A stretch of 64,000 nucleotides of DNA from Brenneria salicis ATCC 15712 = DSM 30166 (GTDB lineage Bacteria > Pseudomonadota > Gammaproteobacteria > Enterobacterales > Enterobacteriaceae): NCBI RefSeq assembly GCF_003315515.1, contig NZ_QNRY01000002.1, positions 1 to 64,000 of the forward strand, in the 5' to 3' direction. Position 1 is the stretch's first letter. Each line of letters opens with the position of its first letter. The position numbers and the translations under genes were made by a program. Shown here piece after piece: positions 45,948 through 55,774 of this stretch. Below the pieces are notes generated by a model. The model saw only the letters and a program-made list of their open reading frames with translations. It had not been told where the DNA came from and searched no databases.

Positions 45948-45963
45948 AGCAACCTGCGTGCCA
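45948..45963 (-). promoter_or_regulatory. Sigma-54 (-24/-12) promoter of anfH
   Basis: Minus strand TGGCACGCAGGTTGCT, an exact match to TGGCACR-N4-TTGCW with GG and GC ten bases apart. Predicted transcript start is near 45938, giving a leader of about 55 bases before anfH. This fits activation by AnfA. Confidence 0.9.
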
Positions 45964-46009
45964 ATGCGAGTGTGATGATAAAAAGATAAAATACGAATTG
46001 ATGATACGT

Positions 46010-46146
46010 CTGATAAATAGCGATATTTTATCAGGCGCACCATTTTAAAAAGCTGAAAACCGCAAGCCTAACGCGAAGATTCGTTTATCCGGTTGATAAT
46101 ATTTCGTTCAGGAATGTACGATTTCACCGGCGATCGTTCGCGAACG
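46010..46146. promoter_or_regulatory. Candidate activator-binding sites upstream of anfH
   Basis: Three elements 75-210 bp upstream of the promoter: CTGATAAA/TTTATCAG with 9-base loop (46010-46034); GGAATGTACGATTT (46111-46124), which resembles one arm of the palindrome near anfA; and a perfect 12-bp palindrome CGTTCGCGAACG (46135-46146). The distance suits sigma-54 enhancers. Assignment to AnfA or to an IHF-assisted loop is inference. Confidence 0.45.
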
Positions 46147-46159
46147 TCATAAAGCCGTG

Positions 46160-46864
46160 TTATCGGGATAGCTCACATTGCGTCAGCCAATTATCCATCA
46201 TGCGACAGGCCGCCTCAGCCAATATCGAACAATAACGCTCCGCCTGCTCGCGTAATATACGCGGGTCGATACCCGCCTGCCCCAGTTCACAAGCATGCCC
46301 CACCAGCCAATAGGCCAGATCTTCTGGCGCTACTTCCAGATGAAATTGCAAACCCAGCGCATAATTGCCAACCGCAAACGCCTGATGCGGGCAAACGGAG
46401 GTGCCGGCCAGCAGTTGCGCAGCGTCCGGCACCTCGAACTGATCGCCATGCCAATGCAGCACCGCCACTCCGCCGAGGGCGGATAACACCGAGTGCTCGC
46501 CTGCGGGAGTGAGCGTCAAAGGACTAAAGCCGATTTCCTTGACGCCCATCGGCGCCACGCGTTTACCCAGCGCACGCGCCATCAACTGAGCGCCAAGACA
46601 AATCCCCAACAGCGGTTTTCTGCTGTCCAACCGTTGACGGATCAGGTTTAATTCCGCGGTTAAAAAAGGGTAAGCCGCCTCATCGAATGCGCCAATTGGT
46701 CCGCCTAACACCACCAGCAAATCGCAGTCGACCAGATTGATCGACGACAGATCGTCTACCGCCGCATCCAGATAGCGGCACAGATAGCCGCGTTGCTGTA
46801 AAAAGGAGGCCAGAATACCTAAATCTTCAAAATGCACATGTCGCAAAGCCACCGCAGTTTTCAT
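46160..46864 (-). CDS. Class I glutamine amidotransferase (GMP-synthase-like)
   Basis: 234 residues, a stand-alone GATase domain. Nucleophile elbow GICLGAQLMARALG (Cys near 90), catalytic LQFHLEV (His near 174), oxyanion LGGPIGAFDE. No ATP pyrophosphatase domain follows, so it is not GuaA. Relatives act on glutamyl or other amides, often in catabolic contexts; substrate unknown. Same strand as anfH and 196 bp upstream of its promoter, but with no sign of co-transcription. Divergent from the chemoreceptor gene. Confidence 0.82.
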   Translation of the reverse strand: MKTAVALRHVHFEDLGILASFLQQRGYLCRYLDAAVDDLSSINLVDCDLLVVLGGPIGAFDEAAYPFLTAELNLIRQRLDSRKPLLGICLGAQLMARALGKRVAPMGVKEIGFSPLTLTPAGEHSVLSALGGVAVLHWHGDQFEVPDAAQLLAGTSVCPHQAFAVGNYALGLQFHLEVAPEDLAYWLVGHACELGQAGIDPRILREQAERYCSILAEAACRMMDNWLTQCELSR

Positions 46865-47078
46865 CCGTAAATCTCCCAGTCAATGACGCCAGCATTGTTT
46901 TATCTCCGATAGTGCCAGAAAGCAGGCTGTTTTTTAAACAACGTTTTCCCTATTACTCATGCCCAACTCCCGTTCTGCCATATTTTTTTAATTTTATCTC
47001 CCGGCCATTCACATAACGTATGCTTTGGATGTCACCACGTTCCGCCATGTATTAATAAAGCGTAAGGAATTGAAAATC

Positions 47079-48635
47079 ATGGATCTGAAAAATCTCTCCA
47101 TCCGTACAGGATTACTGACGTTATTATTACTGACTATGCTCCTGCTGTTGCTCGTCAGCGGCATGGGCATACTGGCTATCAAAAAAGACCGGCAGGCACT
47201 GACGGCGCAAAACCAGATCCAGGGGATTGAACTGGGTAATCTGATGAGCGGTTATAACCTGACGCTGCGAGCCAGGGCCTCCGCGACGCTGGCGGTCAGA
47301 AAGATCGAAATGGGGCGTCTTGAGGAAGGGGAACAAGAGACAGGAATAGTAGAAGCGAATCTGCGTCAGTCACAGCAGGACATTAATCTTGTCGTTAACT
47401 CCGTCGAGGCGGATACGCAGCGATACCAGTTGGCGCAGGACGTACAAAAAACCTATCAGGCCTATCTCGAACAGGGCATGACGCCCATGTTGAGCGCGCT
47501 GCAAAAACAATATACCGACGAATACTATGACGTGCTGGAAAAACAGTTTGGCCCGCTGAGCGATGCCTTTGACAAATCCATTCAGGCTTTTCGCGCTCAC
47601 GCGCAAATGCTTTCCGAACAAGGCATGGCGCAATCCGTGCAAAACGAACGCCAGATGCTGATGCTCATCGTGATCGCTTGCTTGCTGTCGGTGGCGCTGG
47701 TCGCGCTTGCCTGGATTGCGCTGCGTCATCTATTGTTAAAACCGCTGGATCACGCGATTAAGCAATTGGAGTACGTGGCGGCCGGCGACCTGACACACCG
47801 CTTGCTGCATGGCGGCAGCAACGAACTGGGACGGCTCAACGATGCCATCGGACGGATGCAGACCGCCTTGCTGGAATCGGTGAGTCAGGTTCGTGACGCC
47901 AGCACGCGTATCGATCTCGGCAGCCGTGAGTTATTTGAAGAAAATATCCAACTTTCTCAACGCACCGAAGAGTCCGTCGCCGCGCTGGAACAGACCGCCG
48001 CCAGTATGGAACAACTCAGCGCCACGGTGAAACAGAATGCCGATCACGCTGAACTGGCGCATCAACTCGCCAACAATGTTTCTGACACCAGCGGTCGCAG
48101 CAATGAATCCGTCTGCTACGTGATTGAAAAAATGCAGGAGATCGCCAACAGCGCCAAACGAATCAACGATATTCTTAGCGTGATTGACGGCATCGCCTTC
48201 CAGACCAATATTCTGGCGCTGAACGCTTCGGTGGAGTCTGCGCGCGCGGGCGAACAGGGACGCGGTTTTGCCGTGGTCGCCGGCGAAGTGCGTAATCTGG
48301 CGCAGCACAGCGCTCAGGCGGCAAAAGAGATTCGCTCGCTGATTCTGGATTCGCAGACCCGGATATCGGAAGGCCTGGAACTGGCTTCCAGGGCCGGAGA
48401 AACCATGGATGAAGTGACGGACGAAATTACGCGGATCACCCGGTTGATGAAAGATATTTCCAACGCCACCCAGGAGCAGTACCGGGGTATCGAGCAGGTC
48501 AACATCGCGTTCTCGCAAATCGACAAAGTGGCGCAACAAAACGCCCAACTGGTCAAAGCCTCCTCCGATACCACGCAATCGCTGGAACAGCAGTCGCAGC
48601 AGTTGATGCGCTCCATGGCGGTCTTTCAGATGTAG
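47079..48635 (+). CDS. Methyl-accepting chemotaxis protein
   Basis: 518 residues. N-terminal membrane helix (about 10-32), helical-bundle periplasmic sensor (about 35-185), second membrane helix (about 190-210), HAMP (about 212-265), signalling domain with tip [30 protein letters not shown]. The tip carries SVES in place of the usual AVEA, a small deviation. A longer frame starting at 47025 is rejected; MDLKNLS at 47079 gives the normal cytoplasmic tail. No sigma-28 promoter recognised. Paralogue of the receptor at 13358-14944. Ligand unknown. Confidence 0.92.
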   Translation: MDLKNLSIRTGLLTLLLLTMLLLLLVSGMGILAIKKDRQALTAQNQIQGIELGNLMSGYNLTLRARASATLAVRKIEMGRLEEGEQETGIVEANLRQSQQDINLVVNSVEADTQRYQLAQDVQKTYQAYLEQGMTPMLSALQKQYTDEYYDVLEKQFGPLSDAFDKSIQAFRAHAQMLSEQGMAQSVQNERQMLMLIVIACLLSVALVALAWIALRHLLLKPLDHAIKQLEYVAAGDLTHRLLHGGSNELGRLNDAIGRMQTALLESVSQVRDASTRIDLGSRELFEENIQLSQRTEESVAALEQTAASMEQLSATVKQNADHAELAHQLANNVSDTSGRSNESVCYVIEKMQEIANSAKRINDILSVIDGIAFQTNILALNASVESARAGEQGRGFAVVAGEVRNLAQHSAQAAKEIRSLILDSQTRISEGLELASRAGETMDEVTDEITRITRLMKDISNATQEQYRGIEQVNIAFSQIDKVAQQNAQLVKASSDTTQSLEQQSQQLMRSMAVFQM

Positions 48636-48724
48636 GCGGGTTGCTTGTCGAAGAACGCGCTCCCTTACCCGCAGGGAGCTCACTGAGTCTGGCGCCTATC
48701 CAATGCGCAACAGCAGGAGTTTTT

Positions 48725-49969
48725 ATGAAAATCATCAACGCCGCGCTTCGCCGTCAAACCGGACTTTTCACTCTCACTCTCGATAACGGCCTGATCACCG
48801 CGATCGACGCCCAGTCTGCGTCATTAACTGCGGCGGAAAACCGTGATGTGATCGATGCCGACAGCCAGTTGGTCATTCCGCCGCTGGTTGAACCGCACAT
48901 TCATCTGGATGCGACGCTGACCGCCGGTGAACCGGAATGGAACATGAGCGGCACATTGTTTGAAGGCATTGAACGTTGGGCACAACGCAAAGCCACCATC
49001 ACTCACGACGACACCAAGCGCCGGGCGCACACCGCCATCGGCATGCTGCGGGATCACGGTATTCAGCATGTGCGCACGCACATTGATGTCACCGATCCCA
49101 GTCTGGCCGCGCTGAGCGCCATGCTGGAAGTCAAACAGGAAGCCCGCGGTCTGATCGACCTGCAAATCGTCGCTTTTCCGCAGGAAGGCATTGAATCCTT
49201 TGCCAACGGACGCCAACTGATGGCGCGCGCCATCGAGATGGGCGCCGATGTGGTCGGCGGCATTCCCCATTTCGAGAACACCCGCGATCAGGGCGTCAGT
49301 TCCATCAAATTCCTGATGGATCTGGCCGAACGTACCGGTTGTCTGGTCGATGTACACTGTGACGAAACCGATGACGCCCAATCACGCTTTCTGGAAGTGC
49401 TGGCGGAAGAAGCGCGGGTGCGCCAGATGGGGGAAAGGGTTACCGCCAGCCATACGGTGGCTATGGGTTCTTACGACAACGCTTATTGCTACAAACTGTT
49501 CCGCCTGCTCAAACTATCAGGCATAAACTTTGTTTCCTGCCCCACGGAGAGTATTCATCTGCAAGGACGTTTCGATACCTTCCCCAAACGGCGCGGCGTG
49601 ACGCGGGTGGCCGAACTCGACCGCGCAGGCCTGAATGTCTGCTTCGCGCAGGACTCCATCAAGGACCCGTGGTATCCGCTCGGCAACGGCAACATTCTGC
49701 GCGTTCTGGATGCCGGGCTGCATATCTGCCATATGATGGGTTATGAAGACCTGCAACGCTGCCTGGATTTCGTCACGGATAACAGCGCCAGAACCATGAA
49801 TCTGGGCGAGAGTTATGGTATCGCGGTCGGACGTCCGGCCAATCTGGTGATCCTGGATGCGGAGAACGACTATGAAACTGTGCGCCGTCAGGCGAAAGCC
49901 AGCGTGTCGATTCGTCATGGTAAGGTTATTATGCGCCGCACGCCTGAGCAGTTGAGCTATCAGGATTAA
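48725..49969 (+). CDS. CodA-type cytosine deaminase-like amidohydrolase
   Basis: 414 residues (E. coli CodA 427). TIM-barrel amidohydrolase with EPHIHLD metal site, VAFPQEGI, HCDETDDAQSR (metal His and catalytic Glu), SHTVAM and the HLQGRFDT loop, all as in CodA. It would deaminate cytosine to uracil and ammonia. The GHDD segment of E. coli (His-Asp313-Asp314) reads AQDS here: the metal Asp is kept but its flanks differ, so the substrate may differ. AGGAG precedes the ATG at 48725. No codB-type transporter adjoins. Calling it codA outright would overstate the evidence. Confidence 0.8.
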   Translation: MKIINAALRRQTGLFTLTLDNGLITAIDAQSASLTAAENRDVIDADSQLVIPPLVEPHIHLDATLTAGEPEWNMSGTLFEGIERWAQRKATITHDDTKRRAHTAIGMLRDHGIQHVRTHIDVTDPSLAALSAMLEVKQEARGLIDLQIVAFPQEGIESFANGRQLMARAIEMGADVVGGIPHFENTRDQGVSSIKFLMDLAERTGCLVDVHCDETDDAQSRFLEVLAEEARVRQMGERVTASHTVAMGSYDNAYCYKLFRLLKLSGINFVSCPTESIHLQGRFDTFPKRRGVTRVAELDRAGLNVCFAQDSIKDPWYPLGNGNILRVLDAGLHICHMMGYEDLQRCLDFVTDNSARTMNLGESYGIAVGRPANLVILDAENDYETVRRQAKASVSIRHGKVIMRRTPEQLSYQD

Positions 49970-50356
49970 TCAGCCGTGGATATCCGGGTATCGCCCGGAT
50001 GTCCGCCACCCTGGAGCCTCAGCGGGCGCGCGCAAATAGGGACGGAAAAGAATAAATTTAAAAAATAATCATCGATCTCACAAAAAAAAATCCTTGCGTT
50101 ATACTTCCTTGTAATTGAAAGGCGACACGTTTTCTTTCCAAACGCCTGCCGTGGATAAACACCACACAGTACATACCGTGGAACATACGCAACACACCCT
50201 TTTCGATCCGCATCGAAAATAGTATTTGAAGCGAAAATGAAGCAAGAGGCACTCAACAAACCGACGATCATCCTCTGACAGTCACAGTGGCATTATTTAA
50301 TGCCAAATGTATAACAGTATATTGCATAAATACGCTGACAAGAATAATAGGTAAAG
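49970..50356. other. Intergenic region between the deaminase and PAS-GGDEF genes
   Basis: 387 bp, AT-rich in its middle. Two hairpins: GGATATCCGGG/CCCGGATGTCC (49978-50004), which may end the deaminase transcript, and TGGCATT/AATGCCA (50288-50305). No gene seen. Confidence 0.45.
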
Positions 50357-52196
50357 ATGAAGATGAATAATCAAATATCCGATATTGATTTGATTAGCAA
50401 ATTTGACAATCAAGCCAAATTGATTGCGTTGGATAAAGCTTATGCTATTGCCGAGTTTGATCTGTTCGGCACATTGATTGAGGCTAACAGCAACTTTTGC
50501 AGCATGCTTGGTTACGATAGAGTCGAGATTATCAATCAACATCACAAAATGTTTTTATTTGAAGAACAGCAACGGGATCACGATCGGTTCTGGCCTTGTG
50601 TAATTAGCGGCGGTATCCGCTCCGGGGAATTCCGGCGCCGAAATAAGGATGGCGAATCTATCTGGATTCATGCCGCCTATACGCCGATTATCGATGACGA
50701 TGACCGACATATTGGCGTGATTAAACTTGCGCTGGATATTACTCAGCAAAAATACCTTACCAACGAACATCGTATAAAAATAGAAGCTATCGATAATTCA
50801 CAGGGCGTAATTGAATTTGACCGGGAAGGATATATCACTTATGTCAACGATAATTACCTCGAATTGACAGGCTGTAGAGAAAATAAATTACTTCGGCAAC
50901 ATCATAAATTATTATATGAAAAGAATTATTTTAAAACACCGGAATACGACAAGTTCTGGGCAAAATTACAGCGTGGTCAATCGATCAGCGGACGCTTTCA
51001 CCGGCTGGGAAAAAATAATAAACATTTTTGGATACAGGCCACCTACAATCCGATCATGGATGATGATGGCAATATAAAGAAAGTCATTAAATACGCTCAC
51101 AATATTACCCACAATGTTGAGACGGAAAAAAAAGCCGAACAGCAAGGGGCGATCCTGGATATTTTGCTCTCCGCCCATGACAGTTTTCTGCTCGATCATA
51201 ATTTGCCTTCCGCCTGTGATAAGGTCTTTTCCCGCCTGCTCAACGTGACGAACAGTGAATTTGGTTTTATTGCCAAGGTACAGGAAGATGAGGAAGGCAA
51301 ATCGCTTTATATTCCCTCCATCTCCAACCTGTCGTGGGATAAAGAAACGCGGGAGTGGTATAACCAGCAGCGTAAAATCAATGGCGGACTGGTGTTTCGC
51401 CAACTCGACAATCTGTTCGGTCACGCCGTCACTCACAACAAGGTGGTATGCACCAACAACCTGGCGGCGCATCCGGCCAGTCGCGGTTTCCCCCCCGGGC
51501 ATCCATCGCTATACGCATTTCTGGCTATTCCCATCACCCACAATGACAAACCCATCGGCATGATAGCCCTGGCCAACCGTCCTGATGGTTACGACCAGCA
51601 TCTGATTGATCTGTTGGCTCCTTTGGTTAAAACCCCGGGGATTATCATCCATGCCCGCGTTCTGGAAGATGAACGCAAACAGATAGAAGAAACGCTGAGC
51701 TTTAATGCCGGGCATGATTTTCTTACCGGACTGCCCAACCGCAGCAATTTTTTTGAACAGGCTAATGCGCTCTTTCATTGCGGAAAACCATGCACCAGCA
51801 TAAAAAAATGTTACCTGGCGCTGCTGGATATCGATTTTTTTCAAGAAAATAAATGATAAATACGGCCATTTGGCGGGCGATGCCGTGCTCAAAGAACTGG
51901 CTACGCTGCTGCGATTATCACTTCGCAGCGACGACCTGTTCGCCCGTATTGGCGGCGAAGAATTTATTATTTTGCTCAACAATGTCTCATACAAAACGGC
52001 GATGAACATTGTGGAGCGCATCCGCACGCAGATTGAGGAGCATACGTTATTGTATGAACAACAAACGCTGAAATTCACAGTCAGCGTGGGCGTCGCCCCC
52101 TAGCGCCCGGACTTTAACTCGGTAGATGACTGGATCCAACTGGCGGACGAAAACCTCTATGCCGCAAAACGTCAGGGGCGTAATTGCGTGAAGTAA
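50357..52196 (+). pseudogene. Broken PAS-PAS-GAF-GGDEF diguanylate cyclase gene
   Basis: Two PAS domains (about residues 20-130 and 145-255; FCSMLGYDRVEIINQHHKMF and YLELTGCRENKLLRQHHKLL), a GAF domain (about 265-425), then a GGDEF domain. In the latter the frame breaks in a run of seven Ts at 51835-51841: removing one T restores LDIDFFKKINDKYGHLAGDAV. The active-site GGEEF is intact in the shifted frame. A second lesion, an in-frame TAG at 52101, comes before the C-terminal DDWIQLADENLYAAKRQGRN, whose normal stop is at 52194. As read it makes only a truncated sensor (499 residues). It would have made cyclic di-GMP. Confidence 0.85.
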
Positions 52197-52260
52197 CCGG
52201 CAAAGATCTGCCAGTCAAGGCCCTTCCTCCCAGAGCGAGCCACGTAAGCCGCGATAGTCG

Positions 52261-53256
52261 TCACGCCAGCAACCCTTCTCCACAGCGCTGCCGCCAGCTT
52301 TGCTCGAAGGTTTGCATCCCGGCCTGCGCCCCTGTCTGCATCAGGCTGGGCAACTGATGGTTTTTCCCTTCGCGGATCAAATTGCTCACCGCCGCGGTCG
52401 CGGTCAGGACATCAAACAAGGCCACTCTTCCCCCCTGCGGCATCGGCAATAATTTCTGCGCCGCCACCGCCTGTAAACAGGCAGCCAGTTGGCTGCGAAC
52501 AAAAGCTTTTTCCTCTCCCGGAAAAACATCAATCAGCCGATCGACTGCCTGCGCCGCACTGCGGGTATGCAACGTGGCAAGCACCAGATGCCCGGTTTCC
52601 GCCGCCGTCAACGCCAGGCGGATAGTTTCGGTATCGCGCAGTTCCCCCAGCAAGATAACATCAGGATCTTCACGCAATGCGGCGCGCAGAGCCTGCGCGA
52701 ATGACGCGCAATGCTGGCCGATTTCACGCTGTTGGATCAGGCATTGCCGACTGGCGTGGAGAAACTCAATCGGATCTTCCAGCGTAATGACATGACGGGA
52801 ATACCGTTCGTTCAGGGCGGCAATCATGGCGGCCAATGTAGTGGATTTCCCGCTACCCGTCGCTCCGGTTACTAAAATCAATCCATCCCGCCGTTCCAAC
52901 AGATCCGACAACACCGGCGGCGCGCGCAGCGCGGTCAGTGAGAGGAGGGATGAGGGAATAAGCCGCATCGTGATGGAAAGCCCGGCGCGTTGACGAAACA
53001 CGTTAACGCGCAGGCGCTGTCCTTCCGCCAGCGTCAACGCGCCGTCAACCTGCCCGTATTGCTGCAACTGTTGTTGTTGCGTCGCTTCCAGCCAGGTTGC
53101 GCACCACTGTTCCAGTTGTTCACAACCTAAATGTGGTAAGGTATTTTCAAATCGTAACTGACCGTCAATACGCAATATCGGCGGATGTCCGCTACACAGG
53201 TGCAGATCTGACGCATTATGTTTTACACTAAGCGCCACCCATTCACTCACATCCAT
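52261..53256 (-). CDS. yggR: YggR, PilT-like type II/IV secretion ATPase
   Basis: 331 residues (E. coli YggR 326). Walker A GATGSGKSTTLA (about 133), Asp box (ITLEDPIEFLH), Walker B VILLGELRDTETIRLALTAAETGHLVLATLHT with the His box. PilT drives pilus retraction; YggR is a divergent relative with no demonstrated role. Divergent from yggS with 21 bp between starts, as in E. coli. Confidence 0.9.
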   Translation of the reverse strand: MDVSEWVALSVKHNASDLHLCSGHPPILRIDGQLRFENTLPHLGCEQLEQWCATWLEATQQQQLQQYGQVDGALTLAEGQRLRVNVFRQRAGLSITMRLIPSSLLSLTALRAPPVLSDLLERRDGLILVTGATGSGKSTTLAAMIAALNERYSRHVITLEDPIEFLHASRQCLIQQREIGQHCASFAQALRAALREDPDVILLGELRDTETIRLALTAAETGHLVLATLHTRSAAQAVDRLIDVFPGEEKAFVRSQLAACLQAVAAQKLLPMPQGGRVALFDVLTATAAVSNLIREGKNHQLPSLMQTGAQAGMQTFEQSWRQRCGEGLLA

Positions 53257-53277
53257 AGATTGATCTCCTGAACCACT

Positions 53278-53985
53278 ATGACGACTATCCAGCAGAATCT
53301 ACAGGACATCCGGCGACAGATCTCAATGGCCGCACAACAGTGCGCAAGAGCGCCAGAGGAAATCACGCTGCTTGCAGTCAGTAAAACCAAACCTGTGAAG
53401 GCGATCAAAGCAGCCATCAACGCCGGACAGCGGGCATTTGGCGAGAACTATGTTCAGGAAGGCGTGGACAAGATCCGTTACTTCCGGGAAAACCAGCCGG
53501 AAACCCATTTGGAATGGCACTTTATCGGCCCGTTGCAGTCGAATAAAAGCCGTCTGGTGGCGGAAAATTTTGACTGGTTTCATACCGTGGATCGTTTGCG
53601 CATCGCCCAGCGCCTAAGCGAACAGCGTCCGGCGACGATGCCGCCGCTAAATGTGCTGCTGCAAATCAACATCAGTAACGAACCGAGTAAATCCGGTATT
53701 ATGGCCGATGAACTGGCTGATTTGGCCGCCAGCGTGATGGGATTGCCGAATCTGCGTCTGCGTGGTCTGATGGCGATCCCGGCGCCCGAAACAGACTATC
53801 AGCGCCAGTTGGCCGTTTTCCGGCAGATGGCCGACCTGTTTCAGCAGTTAGCCGTGCGCTACCCTCATATTGATACCTTATCGATGGGGATGACCGATGA
53901 TATGAAGGCGGCCATCGCCGCCGGCAGTACGCTGGTGCGCATCGGCACCGCCATTTTCGGCGCGCGCGACTATTCCGCCGCCTAA
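53278..53985 (+). CDS. yggS: YggS, PLP homeostasis protein
   Basis: 235 residues. Fold-type III PLP-binding TIM barrel without enzymatic activity. PLP Lys in LLAVSKTKPVKAI (about residue 38), then FGENYVQEGVDKI, WHFIGPLQSNK and LSMGMTDDMKAAI with the phosphate-binding loop. It keeps vitamin B6 and amino-acid pools balanced and is usually beside proC, as here. Confidence 0.96.
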   Translation: MTTIQQNLQDIRRQISMAAQQCARAPEEITLLAVSKTKPVKAIKAAINAGQRAFGENYVQEGVDKIRYFRENQPETHLEWHFIGPLQSNKSRLVAENFDWFHTVDRLRIAQRLSEQRPATMPPLNVLLQINISNEPSKSGIMADELADLAASVMGLPNLRLRGLMAIPAPETDYQRQLAVFRQMADLFQQLAVRYPHIDTLSMGMTDDMKAAIAAGSTLVRIGTAIFGARDYSAA

Positions 53986-54039
53986 GGCGAAATCACGATA
54001 GGGCTTTTCATACAAAAACGATAATCAGCGAGAATACAG

Positions 54040-54861
54040 ATGCAACAACGTAAAATAGCGTTTATTGGCGCCGGGAATATGGCGCAGGCCATTATTGCCG
54101 GGTTGATGGAAAGCGGTTACCCTGCCAGCTTGATCAGCGTATGCGCGCCTTCCGGCAACCGCCGTGATGGATTGGCGGCCAAATATGGCGTCATCAGCAG
54201 TAGCGATAATGTGCGCGGCGCACAGCAAGCGGACGTCGTTATACTGGCGGTCAAACCGCAGATGATGGCAAGCGTGTGCGAACCCTTGCGGCAACAGGTG
54301 GATTTCAGCGGTAAACTGGTGTTATCGATAGCCGCCGGCGTCAGCATTGCCCGTTTTCAGGCGTTGCTGGGTGAAAAACCGGCTATCGTGCGCATAATGC
54401 CCAATACGCCGTCGCTGGTAGGCAAAGGCATGAGCGGGCTTTATGCGCCCGCGACCGTCAGCGACGCTGACCGGGTATTCTCCACTGCGCTGATGCAAAG
54501 CGTCGGCAAGGTATGCTGGGTGGAACAGGAGTCCGGCATCAACGGGGTTATCGCCGCCGCAGGCAGCGCGCCCGCCTATTTCTTCCTGTTTATGGAAGCC
54601 ATGCAACAGGAGGCGCTGCGTCAGGGATTCGATCTGGATACCGCGCGTCTGCTGGTGCAACAGGCCGCTTGCGGCGCCGCGGCGCTGGTCGAGGCCAATC
54701 CCGATACGCCGCTATCGACGCTGCGCGAAAACGTCACCTCCAAAGGCGGCACCACGGCGGAGGCGCTGCGGGTGTTTAATGAGCGCCAGTTGACGCAAAC
54801 GGTGGCCGAGGCGATGCAGGCCGCCGTTAACCGCGCTCAGGAAATGGAAAAGCTGTTTTAA
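54040..54861 (+). CDS. proC: Pyrroline-5-carboxylate reductase ProC
   Basis: 273 residues (E. coli 269). NAD(P)H-dependent last step of proline synthesis. Rossmann motif FIGAGNMAQAIIAGL (about 7-20), VKPQMM, IMPNTP, and the C-terminal signature SAPAYFFLFMEAM...RENVTSKGGTTAEAL. Sits between yggS and yggT, as in several non-coliform Enterobacterales; in E. coli it is elsewhere. Confidence 0.97.
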   Translation: MQQRKIAFIGAGNMAQAIIAGLMESGYPASLISVCAPSGNRRDGLAAKYGVISSSDNVRGAQQADVVILAVKPQMMASVCEPLRQQVDFSGKLVLSIAAGVSIARFQALLGEKPAIVRIMPNTPSLVGKGMSGLYAPATVSDADRVFSTALMQSVGKVCWVEQESGINGVIAAAGSAPAYFFLFMEAMQQEALRQGFDLDTARLLVQQAACGAAALVEANPDTPLSTLRENVTSKGGTTAEALRVFNERQLTQTVAEAMQAAVNRAQEMEKLF

Positions 54862-54915
54862 TACAACGTGCCATTCATCCGCCCGTTTACTCTTTAATAA
54901 GGAACCGATGTATCT

Positions 54916-55470
54916 ATGCTTACCCTGACTTTTCTGGTCAAGACGCTGGTCGACCTCTACGTGATGGTATTGCTGTTGCGCATCTGGATGCAGTGGTCGC
55001 GCAGCGACTTCTATAATCCCTTGTCGCAGTTCGTGGTAAAAATCACGCAGCCGATTGTCGGGCCGCTGCGTCGCATTCTGCCGTCGTTGGGCCCGATTGA
55101 CAGCGCATCGTTACTGCTGGCGTTTGTCCTGACCACCATCAAGTATCCTTTACTGCTGCTGATTCAGGTGGGGGCGCTGTCGCTGAGTCCGATGAATCTG
55201 CTGGTCGGTTTGATCTCGCTGATTAAATCAGCCGGTTTCCTGGTGTTCTGGGTGGTGATTATCCGTTCGCTGATGAGTTGGATCAGTCAGGGGCGCAGCC
55301 CGGTCGAGTATCTTTTACATCAGTTGACCGAACCATTTATGGCGCCGATCCGCCGCATTATCCCAGCGATGGGCGGCATCGATTTCTCCGCCATGGTGGT
55401 GATCCTGATCCTGTATCTGCTCAATTATCTGGGCATGGATCTGTTTCCGGGGCTGTGGTTCTTGCTGTGA
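54916..55470 (+). CDS. yggT: YggT, YggT-family inner-membrane protein
   Basis: 184 residues, two YggT repeats each of about 90 residues with paired membrane helices and a cytoplasmic loop [38 protein letters not shown], repeated as [10 protein letters not shown]...[17 protein letters not shown]. Linked to osmotic tolerance and membrane organisation. Stop TGA overlaps the yggU GTG start. Confidence 0.94.
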   Translation: MLTLTFLVKTLVDLYVMVLLLRIWMQWSRSDFYNPLSQFVVKITQPIVGPLRRILPSLGPIDSASLLLAFVLTTIKYPLLLLIQVGALSLSPMNLLVGLISLIKSAGFLVFWVVIIRSLMSWISQGRSPVEYLLHQLTEPFMAPIRRIIPAMGGIDFSAMVVILILYLLNYLGMDLFPGLWFLL

Positions 55471-55757
55471 GCGCCATTACCCGCAGCAACGACGCGCTGA
55501 TCATTCGGCTGTATATTCAGCCGAAAGCCAGCCGTGATCAGATTATCGGGCTGCATGGCGACGAACTGAAAGTCGCCATCACCGCCCCGCCGGTCGATGG
55601 ACAGGCGAATGCCCATCTGACCCAATTCCTCGCCAAACAATTCCGGGTAGCCAAAAGTCTGGTCATTATCGAAAAAGGCGAACTCGGTCGGCATAAACAG
55701 ATTAAAATCATCAACCCGCAAGTTATCCCGGCGCAAGTCGCGGATCTCATTCCTTAA
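55467..55757 (+). CDS. yggU: YggU, UPF0235/DUF167 protein
   Basis: 96 residues (E. coli about 96-100). Signature [38 protein letters not shown] and [14 protein letters not shown]. Function unknown. Start is the GTG at 55467 in the GTGA overlap with yggT, implying translational coupling. Confidence 0.92.
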   Translation: MSAITRSNDALIIRLYIQPKASRDQIIGLHGDELKVAITAPPVDGQANAHLTQFLAKQFRVAKSLVIIEKGELGRHKQIKIINPQVIPAQVADLIP

Positions 55758-55774
55758 AGACGCAGGAAAACAGC

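Noticed and set aside
46160-46864. Annotation as GMP synthase GuaA
   Set aside because: Only the amidotransferase domain is present; the ATP pyrophosphatase and dimerisation domains are missing.
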